Shown here piece after piece: positions 25,085 through 32,418 of a DNA stretch of 64,000 nt. A program made the translations under genes and the position numbers. The stretch comes from Mumia sp. ZJ1417 (GTDB lineage Bacteria; Actinomycetota; Actinomycetes; Propionibacteriales; Nocardioidaceae). The stretch spans positions 2,604,001-2,668,000 of the forward strand of contig NZ_CP059901.1 of assembly GCF_014127285.1 (NCBI RefSeq). Reading direction: 5' to 3'. The notes under the pieces were generated by a model. That model had not been told where the DNA came from. It was given only the letters and a program-made list of their open reading frames with translations, and did no database searches. The first letter of the stretch is position 1. The number at the start of each line of letters is the position of its first letter.

Positions 25085-25905
25085 CGTGCCGAGTGAACCT
25101 CGTGCTCGTGAGCGCGCGGCAGCGTGCGGTCGCCGCCCCAGAGCGCACGGACGAGGCGCTGCGTCGTCTCGGCGCCGAAGTAACGGTCGCCCATCACGTT
25201 GGCGGGGTCACGCTCGGCGATGTTGCGGCGGATCGCCTCATCGTCGGCCGCCAGTGCGGCGCGCTCGGCGACCGGAACGGCCTCCGCGGCGTCGACCCAC
25301 CCGAGCCAGCGGTCGAGGTGCTCCTCAGCGACCTCGGTCACGAGCTTGGTCATTTCCTCGCCGGCGGGCGCCATGTGGCAGAACGCGGTCGGCGAGAGGC
25401 CGGCGCGCACGAAGGCCGAACGGCTGACGAACGGCTCGAGGAAGCTCTCGTTCTGGAGCTGCTCCCAGCGAGCGTTGACAGGCTCGTAGTAGCGGTCGAA
25501 CGAGTCGGTGTCGGTCACGAGATAGCTGCGCGGCACCGAGTCGAGGAAGAACCAGCCCTGCGGGAAGCAGCCGAGCGCCATGCCGAAGTGCGGGACCTTG
25601 ACCTGCGGACCGAGCCAGATCGTCAGGTGGACGTTGCAGAACCCGGCGGTCGCGTTCTCCATGTGGGAGTGGACCATCCAGTCGATCTCGGGGCCGGCGT
25701 ACGTGCGGACGCGGCCCTTGGCGCCGGTGTCACCGCCGAAGTCCTCGAGCGCCTCGGACGACGGGTCGCGCTCGAGCTCGAACCGCTCAGCGACCCGGTC
25801 TTTGAGACGCTCGACGAGGGCCAACCAGGTCGCGAAGGTCTCGCTGACGTCGGTCGGGCCCGACTCGTCGAGGTGCTCCTGCACGTACTTCAGACTCTGG
25901 CTCAC
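25081..25905 (-). CDS. RCCR / bilin-reductase-like protein, paralogue B (first gene of operon)
   Basis: 274 residues; the clearest RCCR relative of the three. Matches to plant RCCR, from memory, include IDWMVHSHMENATAGFCNVH (74-93), VPHFGMALG (104-112), LDSVPRSYLVTDTDSFDRYYE (121-141), and VSRSAFVRAGLSPTA (160-174), where Arabidopsis has VSPSLFVRSAFSPTA. A C-terminal DDEAIRRNIAERDPA...YFG precedes a last helix. The position of the plant glutamate is Ala110, so proton transfer may use another residue or the protein may bind rather than reduce. GTG 25905 has AAGGAG before it. It opens the eight-gene operon ending at 18846. Confidence 0.72.
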   Translation of the reverse strand: MSQSLKYVQEHLDESGPTDVSETFATWLALVERLKDRVAERFELERDPSSEALEDFGGDTGAKGRVRTYAGPEIDWMVHSHMENATAGFCNVHLTIWLGPQVKVPHFGMALGCFPQGWFFLDSVPRSYLVTDTDSFDRYYEPVNARWEQLQNESFLEPFVSRSAFVRAGLSPTAFCHMAPAGEEMTKLVTEVAEEHLDRWLGWVDAAEAVPVAERAALAADDEAIRRNIAERDPANVMGDRYFGAETTQRLVRALWGGDRTLPRAHEHEVHSAR

Positions 25906-25949
25906 GGGGGCTCCTTACGTGTCGTGCGACGTGATTCACGTTACGTTGA

Positions 25950-25969
25950 GACTATATATGATCTATACC
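25950..25969. promoter_or_regulatory. AT-rich regulon motif B upstream of the eight-gene operon
   Basis: GACTATATATGATCTATACC, 45-64 bases before the operon's first start codon. Read toward the gene it contains TAGATCATATAT, identical over 12 bases to the motif upstream of the paralogous gene at 4744. The surrounding intergenic stretch (25906-26065) shows no clear terminator for the upstream operon. Confidence 0.5.
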
Positions 25970-26065
25970 CTGGACGGACAGAGTTCGGGAAGAGAATCTT
26001 GACCCGACCGGCGGCCCGCTCGGCGCTGATGTCCGGAGACGTAACCGAATCTTGATGACGTGCTG

Positions 26066-27520
26066 TCAGGACGGATACGCGGTCGCGCCGAGCCCCTCGC
26101 CGCCCGCCCTGAAGGCCGCAGGCGCATGGACGACACAGGTCTGCACGTGCTCCAAGATCCCCTCGTCGCCGTACTCCCTCCCCCATCCGGACCGCTTGAC
26201 GCCCCCGAACGGCGCCCGCAACGACATGCCCGTCCGGTTGTGCGTGTTGACGAAGGTGAAGCCCGCGTCGAGCCGCGCGGCCAGGTCGAAGGCGCGCTGC
26301 TCGTCGACCGACCACACCGACGCACCGAGTCCCAGCTCGCCGGCGTTGGCGCGCGCGACGACCTCTTCCTCGGCGTCGAACGCGAGGATCGGCAGGGTCG
26401 GACCGAACTGCTCGGTCGCGACGACGTCGTCCGAGTCCGACGCACCCAGAACGAGGGTCGGCAGAACGTAGTAGCCCTCGTCGAGCCGCGCCTCGGGGTC
26501 GATGGTCCCGATCGGGACGACCTCCGCGCCCGCCGCCGCTGCGGAGTCGACCAGTGCCCGTACGCGCTCGGCCGAGGCCGCGCTCACGACCGGCCCCATC
26601 GTCACGCCGGGGGTCAACGGGTCGCCGACGCGCAGGATCCGGTCGGCCGCGGCACGCAGGGCCGTGACTACCTCGTCGTAGCGCGACCGGTGGACGTACA
26701 GGCGCTTGATCGCCATGCAGACCTGCCCGCTGGTCGCGAACGCGGCCATCAGCAGGCGCTCCGCGATGGACTCGTCCAGCTCGACGTCCGCGAGCAGGAT
26801 CGCCGGGTCGTTGCCGCCGAGCTCCAGCAGCGACGGTGTCAGCGCCCCGGCGGCCGTACGGGCGAGTGCACGCCCCGCGACGTCGCCGCCGGTGAAGGCG
26901 ACCCGGTCGACACCGCGGTGCCCGACCAGTGCGGTCGCGGTCTCGGCATCGCCGTGGACGACCTGGAGCAGGCCGGAAGGCAGGACGGCTGACATCGTGG
27001 CGACGACCTTCTCGACCGCGAACGGCGCGAGCGGTGACGGCTTCACGACGACGGCGTTGCCCGCGACCAGCGCCGGAGCGACCTTGAGCATGGCGAGGAT
27101 CACGGGGGCGTTCCAGGGCGTGACGGCAGCGACGACCCCGTACGGCCGGTGGCGCAGCACGAGCCGTCCCTGGGCGTCGTCGATCTCGCTGTCGACGAGC
27201 AACGTCTCAGCGCGCGCGGCGACCCAGCGCAGCACGGTGACGGCGAAGCCCGCCTCGCCCCGACAGTCGGCCAGCGGCTTCCCGGTCTCGCGCGCCATCA
27301 GCGCGGCGACGTCGTCGAGCACCGGATCGAGCAGGTCGGCGGCTGCCCGCAGCGCCGCTGACCGCGAGGCCACCGGCTGGTCGCGCCACGTCGCCTGCGC
27401 CGCACGGGCACGCCCGACGGCGCGGTCGACTGCCGCCGGATCGTCGAACACGACCTCCCCCACCACCTCGCTCGTACGGGCGGGGTTCTCGCGGCGCGAG
27501 CCGGTGGCCGCGATCGTCAC
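26066..27520 (-). CDS. Aldehyde dehydrogenase (first of two)
   Basis: NAD(P)-dependent aldehyde dehydrogenase, 484 residues. It has VTPWNAPVIL, the glutamate in LLELGGND, and the catalytic cysteine in SGQVCMAIKRLYV. GTG 27520 overlaps the stop of the flavoprotein gene in a GTGA junction; a much longer open frame upstream is not used. It is the last gene of the six-gene operon. Related enzymes oxidise aromatic or aliphatic aldehydes and semialdehydes. In a chlorophyll pathway a formyl group released by macrocycle opening or by pyrrole cleavage would be a fitting target; this is inference. Confidence 0.88.
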   Translation of the reverse strand: MTIAATGSRRENPARTSEVVGEVVFDDPAAVDRAVGRARAAQATWRDQPVASRSAALRAAADLLDPVLDDVAALMARETGKPLADCRGEAGFAVTVLRWVAARAETLLVDSEIDDAQGRLVLRHRPYGVVAAVTPWNAPVILAMLKVAPALVAGNAVVVKPSPLAPFAVEKVVATMSAVLPSGLLQVVHGDAETATALVGHRGVDRVAFTGGDVAGRALARTAAGALTPSLLELGGNDPAILLADVELDESIAERLLMAAFATSGQVCMAIKRLYVHRSRYDEVVTALRAAADRILRVGDPLTPGVTMGPVVSAASAERVRALVDSAAAAGAEVVPIGTIDPEARLDEGYYVLPTLVLGASDSDDVVATEQFGPTLPILAFDAEEEVVARANAGELGLGASVWSVDEQRAFDLAARLDAGFTFVNTHNRTGMSLRAPFGGVKRSGWGREYGDEGILEHVQTCVVHAPAAFRAGGEGLGATAYPS

Positions 27521-28710
27521 AGCGCGTCGCCCGCCGGCTCGAGCGGCCGCAGCGAGTCGATCATCGAGGTCCGGCGCAGGTATGCCCGCGCTGCCACCGG
27601 GTCCGCGGCGAGCGCGCGCAGCTCGGCGTGGTGCGCGGCGCGCGCGGAGGGGTCCTGCTCGCGCAGCTGCTTCCAGTTGTCGTGCGTGACCGTACGGACG
27701 TAGGACAGTGCGACGTCCCGGCGACCGGCGAGCACCACGTCGAGCGCGTCGAGGTCGGCCTCCCCCGCGAGCAGCGCCACCAGCGCGCGAGCGGTGAGCA
27801 CCGCGTCGTGGATGCCGCTGTTCATGCCCATCCCGCCGAGCGGGTTGTTGACGTGCGCCGCGTCGCCCACGAGCACGACCCGGCCGGTACGGAAGCGCTC
27901 GGCGACCCGCTGGTGGACGAGGTAGAGCGAGGAGTGGAGCAGCTCCCACGGGCGGCCGAGGTCGGCGACGCCGCGCAGGCGCTCCTGGACGCGCGCGTCG
28001 GCGACCTCGGCGTCGGCCGGGCTGTCGGGGTCGGTCGGGAACAGGATGCGCCAGTGCTCCGGGGTCCGCAGCAGCACCAGCCACTCGGTCGGGTCGAAGA
28101 CGTAGTTGACGTCGGCGATGCCGGGGAGCACGGCCGCCAGATCCTCGGTGGTCGAGACGACGAGGAAGCGCTCCGGGTAGGTGATGCCCTCGAACTCCGC
28201 ACCGGTGCTCTTGCGCACGACCGAGCTCGCGCCGTCGGCACCGACCACCCAGTTGGCGGTCCAGGAACGTCCGCTGGCACTGGTGACGGTGACCCGGTCG
28301 TCAGCCTGCGTGACCGACGTCGCCGGCTCACCGAACTCGACCGTGCACCCGTCGTGCCGCCGGAGTCGCTCCAGCAGGATCGGCGTGAGCTTGCTCTGCT
28401 CGCACTGCACCCGGAACGGGTACGGGGTGTCGTCGGCGAGGATGCCGAGGTCCAGCTCGGCGACGGGGCCGTCCTGGCGGTCGCGGTACTGGAAGGCCTG
28501 GGAGACGATGCCGTGCTCCCGCAGCGCGTCGAGCACGCCGAGGTCGGCGAGCATCTCCAGCGTCGGCGGGTGGTAGGTGCTCGCCCGCGACTCCGCGGAC
28601 AGTGACTCCCCCGCCTCCAGCACGGTCACCGCGTGACCGGCCTGCGCCAGCACGAGCGCCGTGGTGAGTCCGACGGGCCCCGCTCCCACGACCAGGATGT
28701 CGTTCGTCAT
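27517..28710 (-). CDS. FAD-dependent monooxygenase (PheA/MhpA-type hydroxylase)
   Basis: Class A flavoprotein monooxygenase of 397 residues. It has the FAD motif VVGAGPVGLTTALVLAQAG (6-24), a DG-type motif VVGADGASSVVRK and the GD motif RVVLVGDAAHVNNPLGGMGMNSG. This architecture hydroxylates electron-rich aromatics such as phenols and 3-hydroxyphenylpropionate, using NAD(P)H. It lacks the thioredoxin-like C-terminal domain of phenol hydroxylases. ATG 28710 overlaps the lyase gene stop; its own stop overlaps the aldehyde dehydrogenase start. The substrate here is unknown; a pyrrole or bilin fragment is possible. Confidence 0.87.
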   Translation of the reverse strand: MTNDILVVGAGPVGLTTALVLAQAGHAVTVLEAGESLSAESRASTYHPPTLEMLADLGVLDALREHGIVSQAFQYRDRQDGPVAELDLGILADDTPYPFRVQCEQSKLTPILLERLRRHDGCTVEFGEPATSVTQADDRVTVTSASGRSWTANWVVGADGASSVVRKSTGAEFEGITYPERFLVVSTTEDLAAVLPGIADVNYVFDPTEWLVLLRTPEHWRILFPTDPDSPADAEVADARVQERLRGVADLGRPWELLHSSLYLVHQRVAERFRTGRVVLVGDAAHVNNPLGGMGMNSGIHDAVLTARALVALLAGEADLDALDVVLAGRRDVALSYVRTVTHDNWKQLREQDPSARAAHHAELRALAADPVAARAYLRRTSMIDSLRPLEPAGDAL

Positions 28711-29606
28711 CGTGCTGCCTCCTCGGCGTACGCCGCTTCCAGGACGAGCTGGTCTCCCAGCCCGACGAGCTCGGTCAGGTCGTCCCACGCCATCCGTGGG
28801 ACGGCACCGGCATGGCCGGTGCGGGCGATCGCCGCGTACGTGTCGGCTGCCGCTCGGGCAGCAGCCAGCAGTGCGGAGACCGGGTGGATCACGAGGCGTA
28901 CGCCGAGCTCGGCGAGGGTCCCGTCATCGGGATGGCCCGCATCGGGACCCTCGATCGCGCCGGCCGCCTCAGAACGATTCATCACCAGGGGCACCTCGCC
29001 GCCGAGCGCCGCCGAGACCTCGCGCAGCTCAGACAGGCCCGCGCCCTCGACGAACACGGCGTCGGCACCCGCCGCGACGAACGCGTGGGCCCGCGCGACG
29101 ACGGCGTCGAGACCGTCGACCGAGAGCGCGTCCGTACGGGCGACGATCACGACGTCGGTGCCCGCCTCGACCGCGGCACGGACCCGGCCCGCCGCCTCGG
29201 CAAGCCCGACGACGGCCTTGCCGGTCATGTGACCGCACCGCTTCGGGGCGACCTGGTCCTCCAGGTGCAGCCCTGCGATGCCGGCCGCCGCGTACGCGCG
29301 CGTCGTGTGCCGCGCTTGCAACGCGTTGCCGTAGCCGGTGTCGGCATCGGCGAGCAGCGGGACGTCGGCCAGTGCCGGGACGACCTCACGGGCACGCGCG
29401 GCGATCTGGCTGCCGTGCACGAAGCCGAGGTCCGGCAGGCCGAGGCCGACCGCCGACGCGACCGCGCCCGAGAGACAGGTGGCGCGTGCGCCGGAGACCA
29501 CCGCGAGCCGCGCGGTCACCGCGTCGTACACGCCGGGCAGGTGGACGACCTCGTCACCGGCGAGCAGGGTACGGAGGGTGGCGGCGGGAGAGGTGGCGCC
29601 GGTCAT
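28707..29606 (-). CDS. Isocitrate lyase/PEP mutase-family lyase (dimethylmalate/methylisocitrate lyase type)
   Basis: Beta/alpha-barrel lyase of 299 residues. It has LADADTGYGN (Asp87, Asp89 metal site), LHLEDQV (Glu116) and the catalytic loop PKRCGH with Cys124. KRCGH marks carbon-carbon lyases such as methylisocitrate lyase and 2,3-dimethylmalate lyase, not phosphonate mutases. Dimethylmalate lyase belongs to the nicotinate route that passes through dimethylmaleate. An ethyl-methyl analogue could come from chlorophyll-derived maleimide, which would make this enzyme the cleavage step to pyruvate or an oxoacid plus a short acid; this is inference. Methylisocitrate lyase is less likely because no prpC/prpD genes are near. 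Both ends overlap neighbours. Confidence 0.82.
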   Translation of the reverse strand: MTGATSPAATLRTLLAGDEVVHLPGVYDAVTARLAVVSGARATCLSGAVASAVGLGLPDLGFVHGSQIAARAREVVPALADVPLLADADTGYGNALQARHTTRAYAAAGIAGLHLEDQVAPKRCGHMTGKAVVGLAEAAGRVRAAVEAGTDVVIVARTDALSVDGLDAVVARAHAFVAAGADAVFVEGAGLSELREVSAALGGEVPLVMNRSEAAGAIEGPDAGHPDDGTLAELGVRLVIHPVSALLAAARAAADTYAAIARTGHAGAVPRMAWDDLTELVGLGDQLVLEAAYAEEAAR

Positions 29607-31108
29607 CGCCCGTGCAGCGCGAAGCTGCCCTCGACCCCGACGACCCGGGCGTTGGTGAAGCATCGGATCGTCTCCACCGTGCCCTCCTCGCCGAGCCCCG
29701 ACAGGCCCCACGCCGGCCGCGGCGTCATGAGGTGCAGGCTCATGATCGTCGAGCCGTTCACCTTGACCTCGCCGGCACGCACGCGGCGGGCGAGCGCGAG
29801 CGCCCGGTCGGTGTCGGTGCCGACCACGTATCCCTCAAGCCCGTACGACGTGCCGTTGGCGAGCGCGAGGGCCTCGTCCTCGGTCGCGTAGGTGTGCACG
29901 GTCGCGATCGGGCCGAAGATCTCCTCCGCGGCAGCCGCGACCGGCACGCCGGTCACCAGTGCGGGCGCCAGGTAGTTGCCCGTGTCGGGGACGGGCGTCG
30001 CGCGGTGGACAGTGCCGCCGGCGGTGCCCAGCGCCTCGAGCGCCGACTCCAGGCGGGCCCGGTGGACCGAGTGGACGATCGGGCCGAGATCTGATGCCTC
30101 GTCCAGCGGGTCCCCCGCGGTGAGAGCGGTCAGCCGCTCGAGCGCCAGCTCGACGACCTCGTCGGCCATCGCCTCGGGCACGATCAAGCGTCCGAGCGCG
30201 CGGCACCACTGGCCGTTGAGGGTGGTCAGCAGGTCGACGGCAGCGTGCGCGGCCGCCTCAGGATCGGCGTCGGGCATCACGACGAGCGGGTTGTTGCCGC
30301 CGAGCTCCAGCTGGAGCGCGGCCAGCTTCTCGGCGCACGCGGCGGCGACCGCACGTCCTCCGACAGCGCCACCGGTGAACGACACGGCGCGGATGCGCGG
30401 GTCGGTGACGACCGTTCCGCCCACGGACGGTCCACCCTGGAGGAGCTGGAAGACCCCACCGTCGACCCCGGCTTCGGCCAGGACCTCAGCGACCGTAGTG
30501 CCGAGCAGCGTCGTCGCGTACGGGGCGTACTCGCTGGGCTTGAGGATCGTGGGGCAGCCTGCGGCGAGCGCGCTCGCGACCTTGTGCGCGGCCATCGGCG
30601 CGGGCGCGTTCCACGGGACCAGGCAGATCGCGGGCCCGACCGGCAGGCGCAGCACCTCGACGGCCTGACCGTTCGCGCCCGTCACCGGCGCATCGACCAG
30701 GGTCCCCGACCGCAGCATCTCGGCGGCGAGGCGGAAGGCGCCCGGGACGATCATGCCGACGATGGAGGTCTGACGGACCGGGACGCCGGTCGCGAACGCC
30801 TCCAGCGCCGCCAGTTCGGACTGGCGGGCCTCGAGCGCGACCGCCACGGCGTCGAGGAGGGCGGCCCGCTCGTCCGGCGACGTCGACGACCACGTCTCGC
30901 TGGTGTGGGCCGCGTCGGCAGCGGCCAGGGCCCGCTCCACGGAGTCCGGTGCGCTCTCGACGGCGTGCCCCAGAGACTCTCCGGTCGACGGATCCTCGAG
31001 GACGAGGTCGAGGGTGCCGGTCGCGGGAGCGACCTCACCCGCGACCACCTCGACCAGGGCTGGCAGCGTCACCGCGGCGATCGCCCCACCGTGCGCCGTA
31101 CTCGTCAT
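29603..31108 (-). CDS. Aldehyde dehydrogenase (second)
   Basis: Aldehyde dehydrogenase superfamily protein of 501 residues. LVPWNAPAPMAAHKVASAL, LQLELGGNNPLVV (general-base Glu) and a cysteine in LNGQWCRALGR are visible. The C-terminal part GLEGYVVGTDTDRALALARRVRAGEVKVNG is typical. ATG 31108 overlaps the acyl-CoA-dehydrogenase-like stop, and the stop overlaps the lyase start. Together with the other dehydrogenase at 26066 it gives the operon two distinct aldehyde oxidation steps. The catalytic cysteine context (QWC rather than QxC with following T/S) is a little unusual. Confidence 0.86.
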   Translation of the reverse strand: MTSTAHGGAIAAVTLPALVEVVAGEVAPATGTLDLVLEDPSTGESLGHAVESAPDSVERALAAADAAHTSETWSSTSPDERAALLDAVAVALEARQSELAALEAFATGVPVRQTSIVGMIVPGAFRLAAEMLRSGTLVDAPVTGANGQAVEVLRLPVGPAICLVPWNAPAPMAAHKVASALAAGCPTILKPSEYAPYATTLLGTTVAEVLAEAGVDGGVFQLLQGGPSVGGTVVTDPRIRAVSFTGGAVGGRAVAAACAEKLAALQLELGGNNPLVVMPDADPEAAAHAAVDLLTTLNGQWCRALGRLIVPEAMADEVVELALERLTALTAGDPLDEASDLGPIVHSVHRARLESALEALGTAGGTVHRATPVPDTGNYLAPALVTGVPVAAAAEEIFGPIATVHTYATEDEALALANGTSYGLEGYVVGTDTDRALALARRVRAGEVKVNGSTIMSLHLMTPRPAWGLSGLGEEGTVETIRCFTNARVVGVEGSFALHGR

Positions 31109-32412
31109 CCTTGTCCCGCCTTCGCCTTCGCGTCCACCGCGTCGGGCGTGGTCAGGCCGATCCACGACTCGTCGCTGACGAGCAGCTGAGCCAGGTCGAG
31201 GCGACCCCGCTCGGCGGGGAACGCCTGGACCAGACCCATCGCGGTGTCACGCACGGCGCGGCCGATGACGTTGTCCATCAACGCACCGGACGTTCCACAC
31301 ATCTTCAACGATCCGACCGCCACGGCAAAGGCCTTCTCGCAAACCGACCCCTTGGCGAGCTTCCAGTTCTTGACGACCTCGGGCTTGGGCAGGATCGGCG
31401 GGTCGCTCGACTCGAGCTCGACCTGGTAGCGCAGCCACAGGTGCATGTCGGTCAGGTCGTGCTGGGCCTCACCGATCAGCACCTGGTGCATCGGCGAGGA
31501 CGCGATCGGCTTGCCGGTGTCGGCGAACTTGGCCTTCATGGTCCGCTCGAAGGCGTAGTCCCAGGCACCCTTCGCGATGCCGGCATAGATCGCCGCGATC
31601 GCGATCTGGTTGCCGACCCACGACCCGCGCGACATCGACGTCGCCCGGGCGAAGCCCGCCGGCACCGCCAGCGCGTGGTCGGCGGGGACGAAGCAGTCCT
31701 CCATCACGAGCCCGAAGTTGTCCGAGGCCCGCATGCCGAGACCGCTCCACTCCTGCCGGGGGCGGATGCCCTCGGAGTCGCGGGCGACGAGGAACAGCGA
31801 GATGCCGTCGATGCCGTCGATGTCGGCACGGCGCGCGGTGACGAGGTAGAAGTCGGCGGTGCCGGAGAGGCAGCCGAACGACTTCTCGCCGTTGAGGAGC
31901 CAGCCGCCCTCGACCGGCGTGGCCGTCGTCGAGATGAGGACGTTGGCGTTGCTCGCCTTGGCGGCCTCGCTCGCGAAGTTGGCGAGGCAGCGCTCCTCGG
32001 TGCCCATGAGGTGGAGGACACGCTCGGCGAACGCACGGACCTCGTCCGCCTCGTCGTCGGTGTAGAGCCCGGCCTCGAGCGCAGCGAGCGGCAGCAGCCC
32101 GCGCGACGATGCCGAGCAGTGGAAGAAGTACGCGAGCGCGGTCGAACCGCAGACCGTCCCGAGCGCGTACGTGGTGGCGACGAGGTCACGGAGGCCCCCG
32201 CCGAGGCCGCCGTACTCCTTCGGGACGACAAGACCGAGCAGCCCGGCCTCGGCGAGGAGCTTGACGTGGCCCTCGGGGAACGCGCCACGGGCGTCGGCCT
32301 CCTGGGCGGCGTCACGGATGGCGGGGAGGATCGCCTCGACCCGGGCAGCGCGCTCGCGCTCCTCGGGGCTGAGGTCGGTCAAGAGGTGTTCGGCGGTCAG
32401 CATGGCCGTCAT
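31105..32412 (-). CDS. Acyl-CoA dehydrogenase-fold flavoprotein, possibly flavin-dependent monooxygenase
   Basis: 435-residue acyl-CoA-dehydrogenase-superfamily protein: N-terminal helical domain (LAEAGLLGLVVPKEYGGLGGG), middle beta domain (GGWLLNGEKSFGCLSGTADFYLV, WSGLGMRASDNFGLVMEDCFVP), C-terminal helical domain (QVLIGEAQHDLTDMHLWLRYQVE). It is six bases downstream of a flavin-reductase-domain gene. Such pairs are usually two-component monooxygenases (DszC, HpaH and HsaA types), so it may use reduced flavin and oxygen instead of dehydrogenating a CoA ester. A glutamate in the usual dehydrogenase base position could not be located confidently. ATG 32412 is used; ATG 32403 is possible because the Shine-Dalgarno is close to the first. 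The stop overlaps the next gene. Confidence 0.8.
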   Translation of the reverse strand: MTAMLTAEHLLTDLSPEERERAARVEAILPAIRDAAQEADARGAFPEGHVKLLAEAGLLGLVVPKEYGGLGGGLRDLVATTYALGTVCGSTALAYFFHCSASSRGLLPLAALEAGLYTDDEADEVRAFAERVLHLMGTEERCLANFASEAAKASNANVLISTTATPVEGGWLLNGEKSFGCLSGTADFYLVTARRADIDGIDGISLFLVARDSEGIRPRQEWSGLGMRASDNFGLVMEDCFVPADHALAVPAGFARATSMSRGSWVGNQIAIAAIYAGIAKGAWDYAFERTMKAKFADTGKPIASSPMHQVLIGEAQHDLTDMHLWLRYQVELESSDPPILPKPEVVKNWKLAKGSVCEKAFAVAVGSLKMCGTSGALMDNVIGRAVRDTAMGLVQAFPAERGRLDLAQLLVSDESWIGLTTPDAVDAKAKAGQG

Positions 32413-32418
32413 CAGCTC

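Noticed and set aside
25081-25905. Terpene or polyketide modifying protein as an alternative for the RCCR-like products
   Set aside because: The order and spacing of the shared segments, especially VSxSxFVRxxLSPTA and the following C-terminal helix pattern, fit RCCR better than any other family I can recall.
28707-29606. Phosphoenolpyruvate mutase for phosphonate synthesis
   Set aside because: The loop is KRCGH, the carbon-carbon lyase form, and no phosphonopyruvate decarboxylase or other phosphonate genes are nearby.
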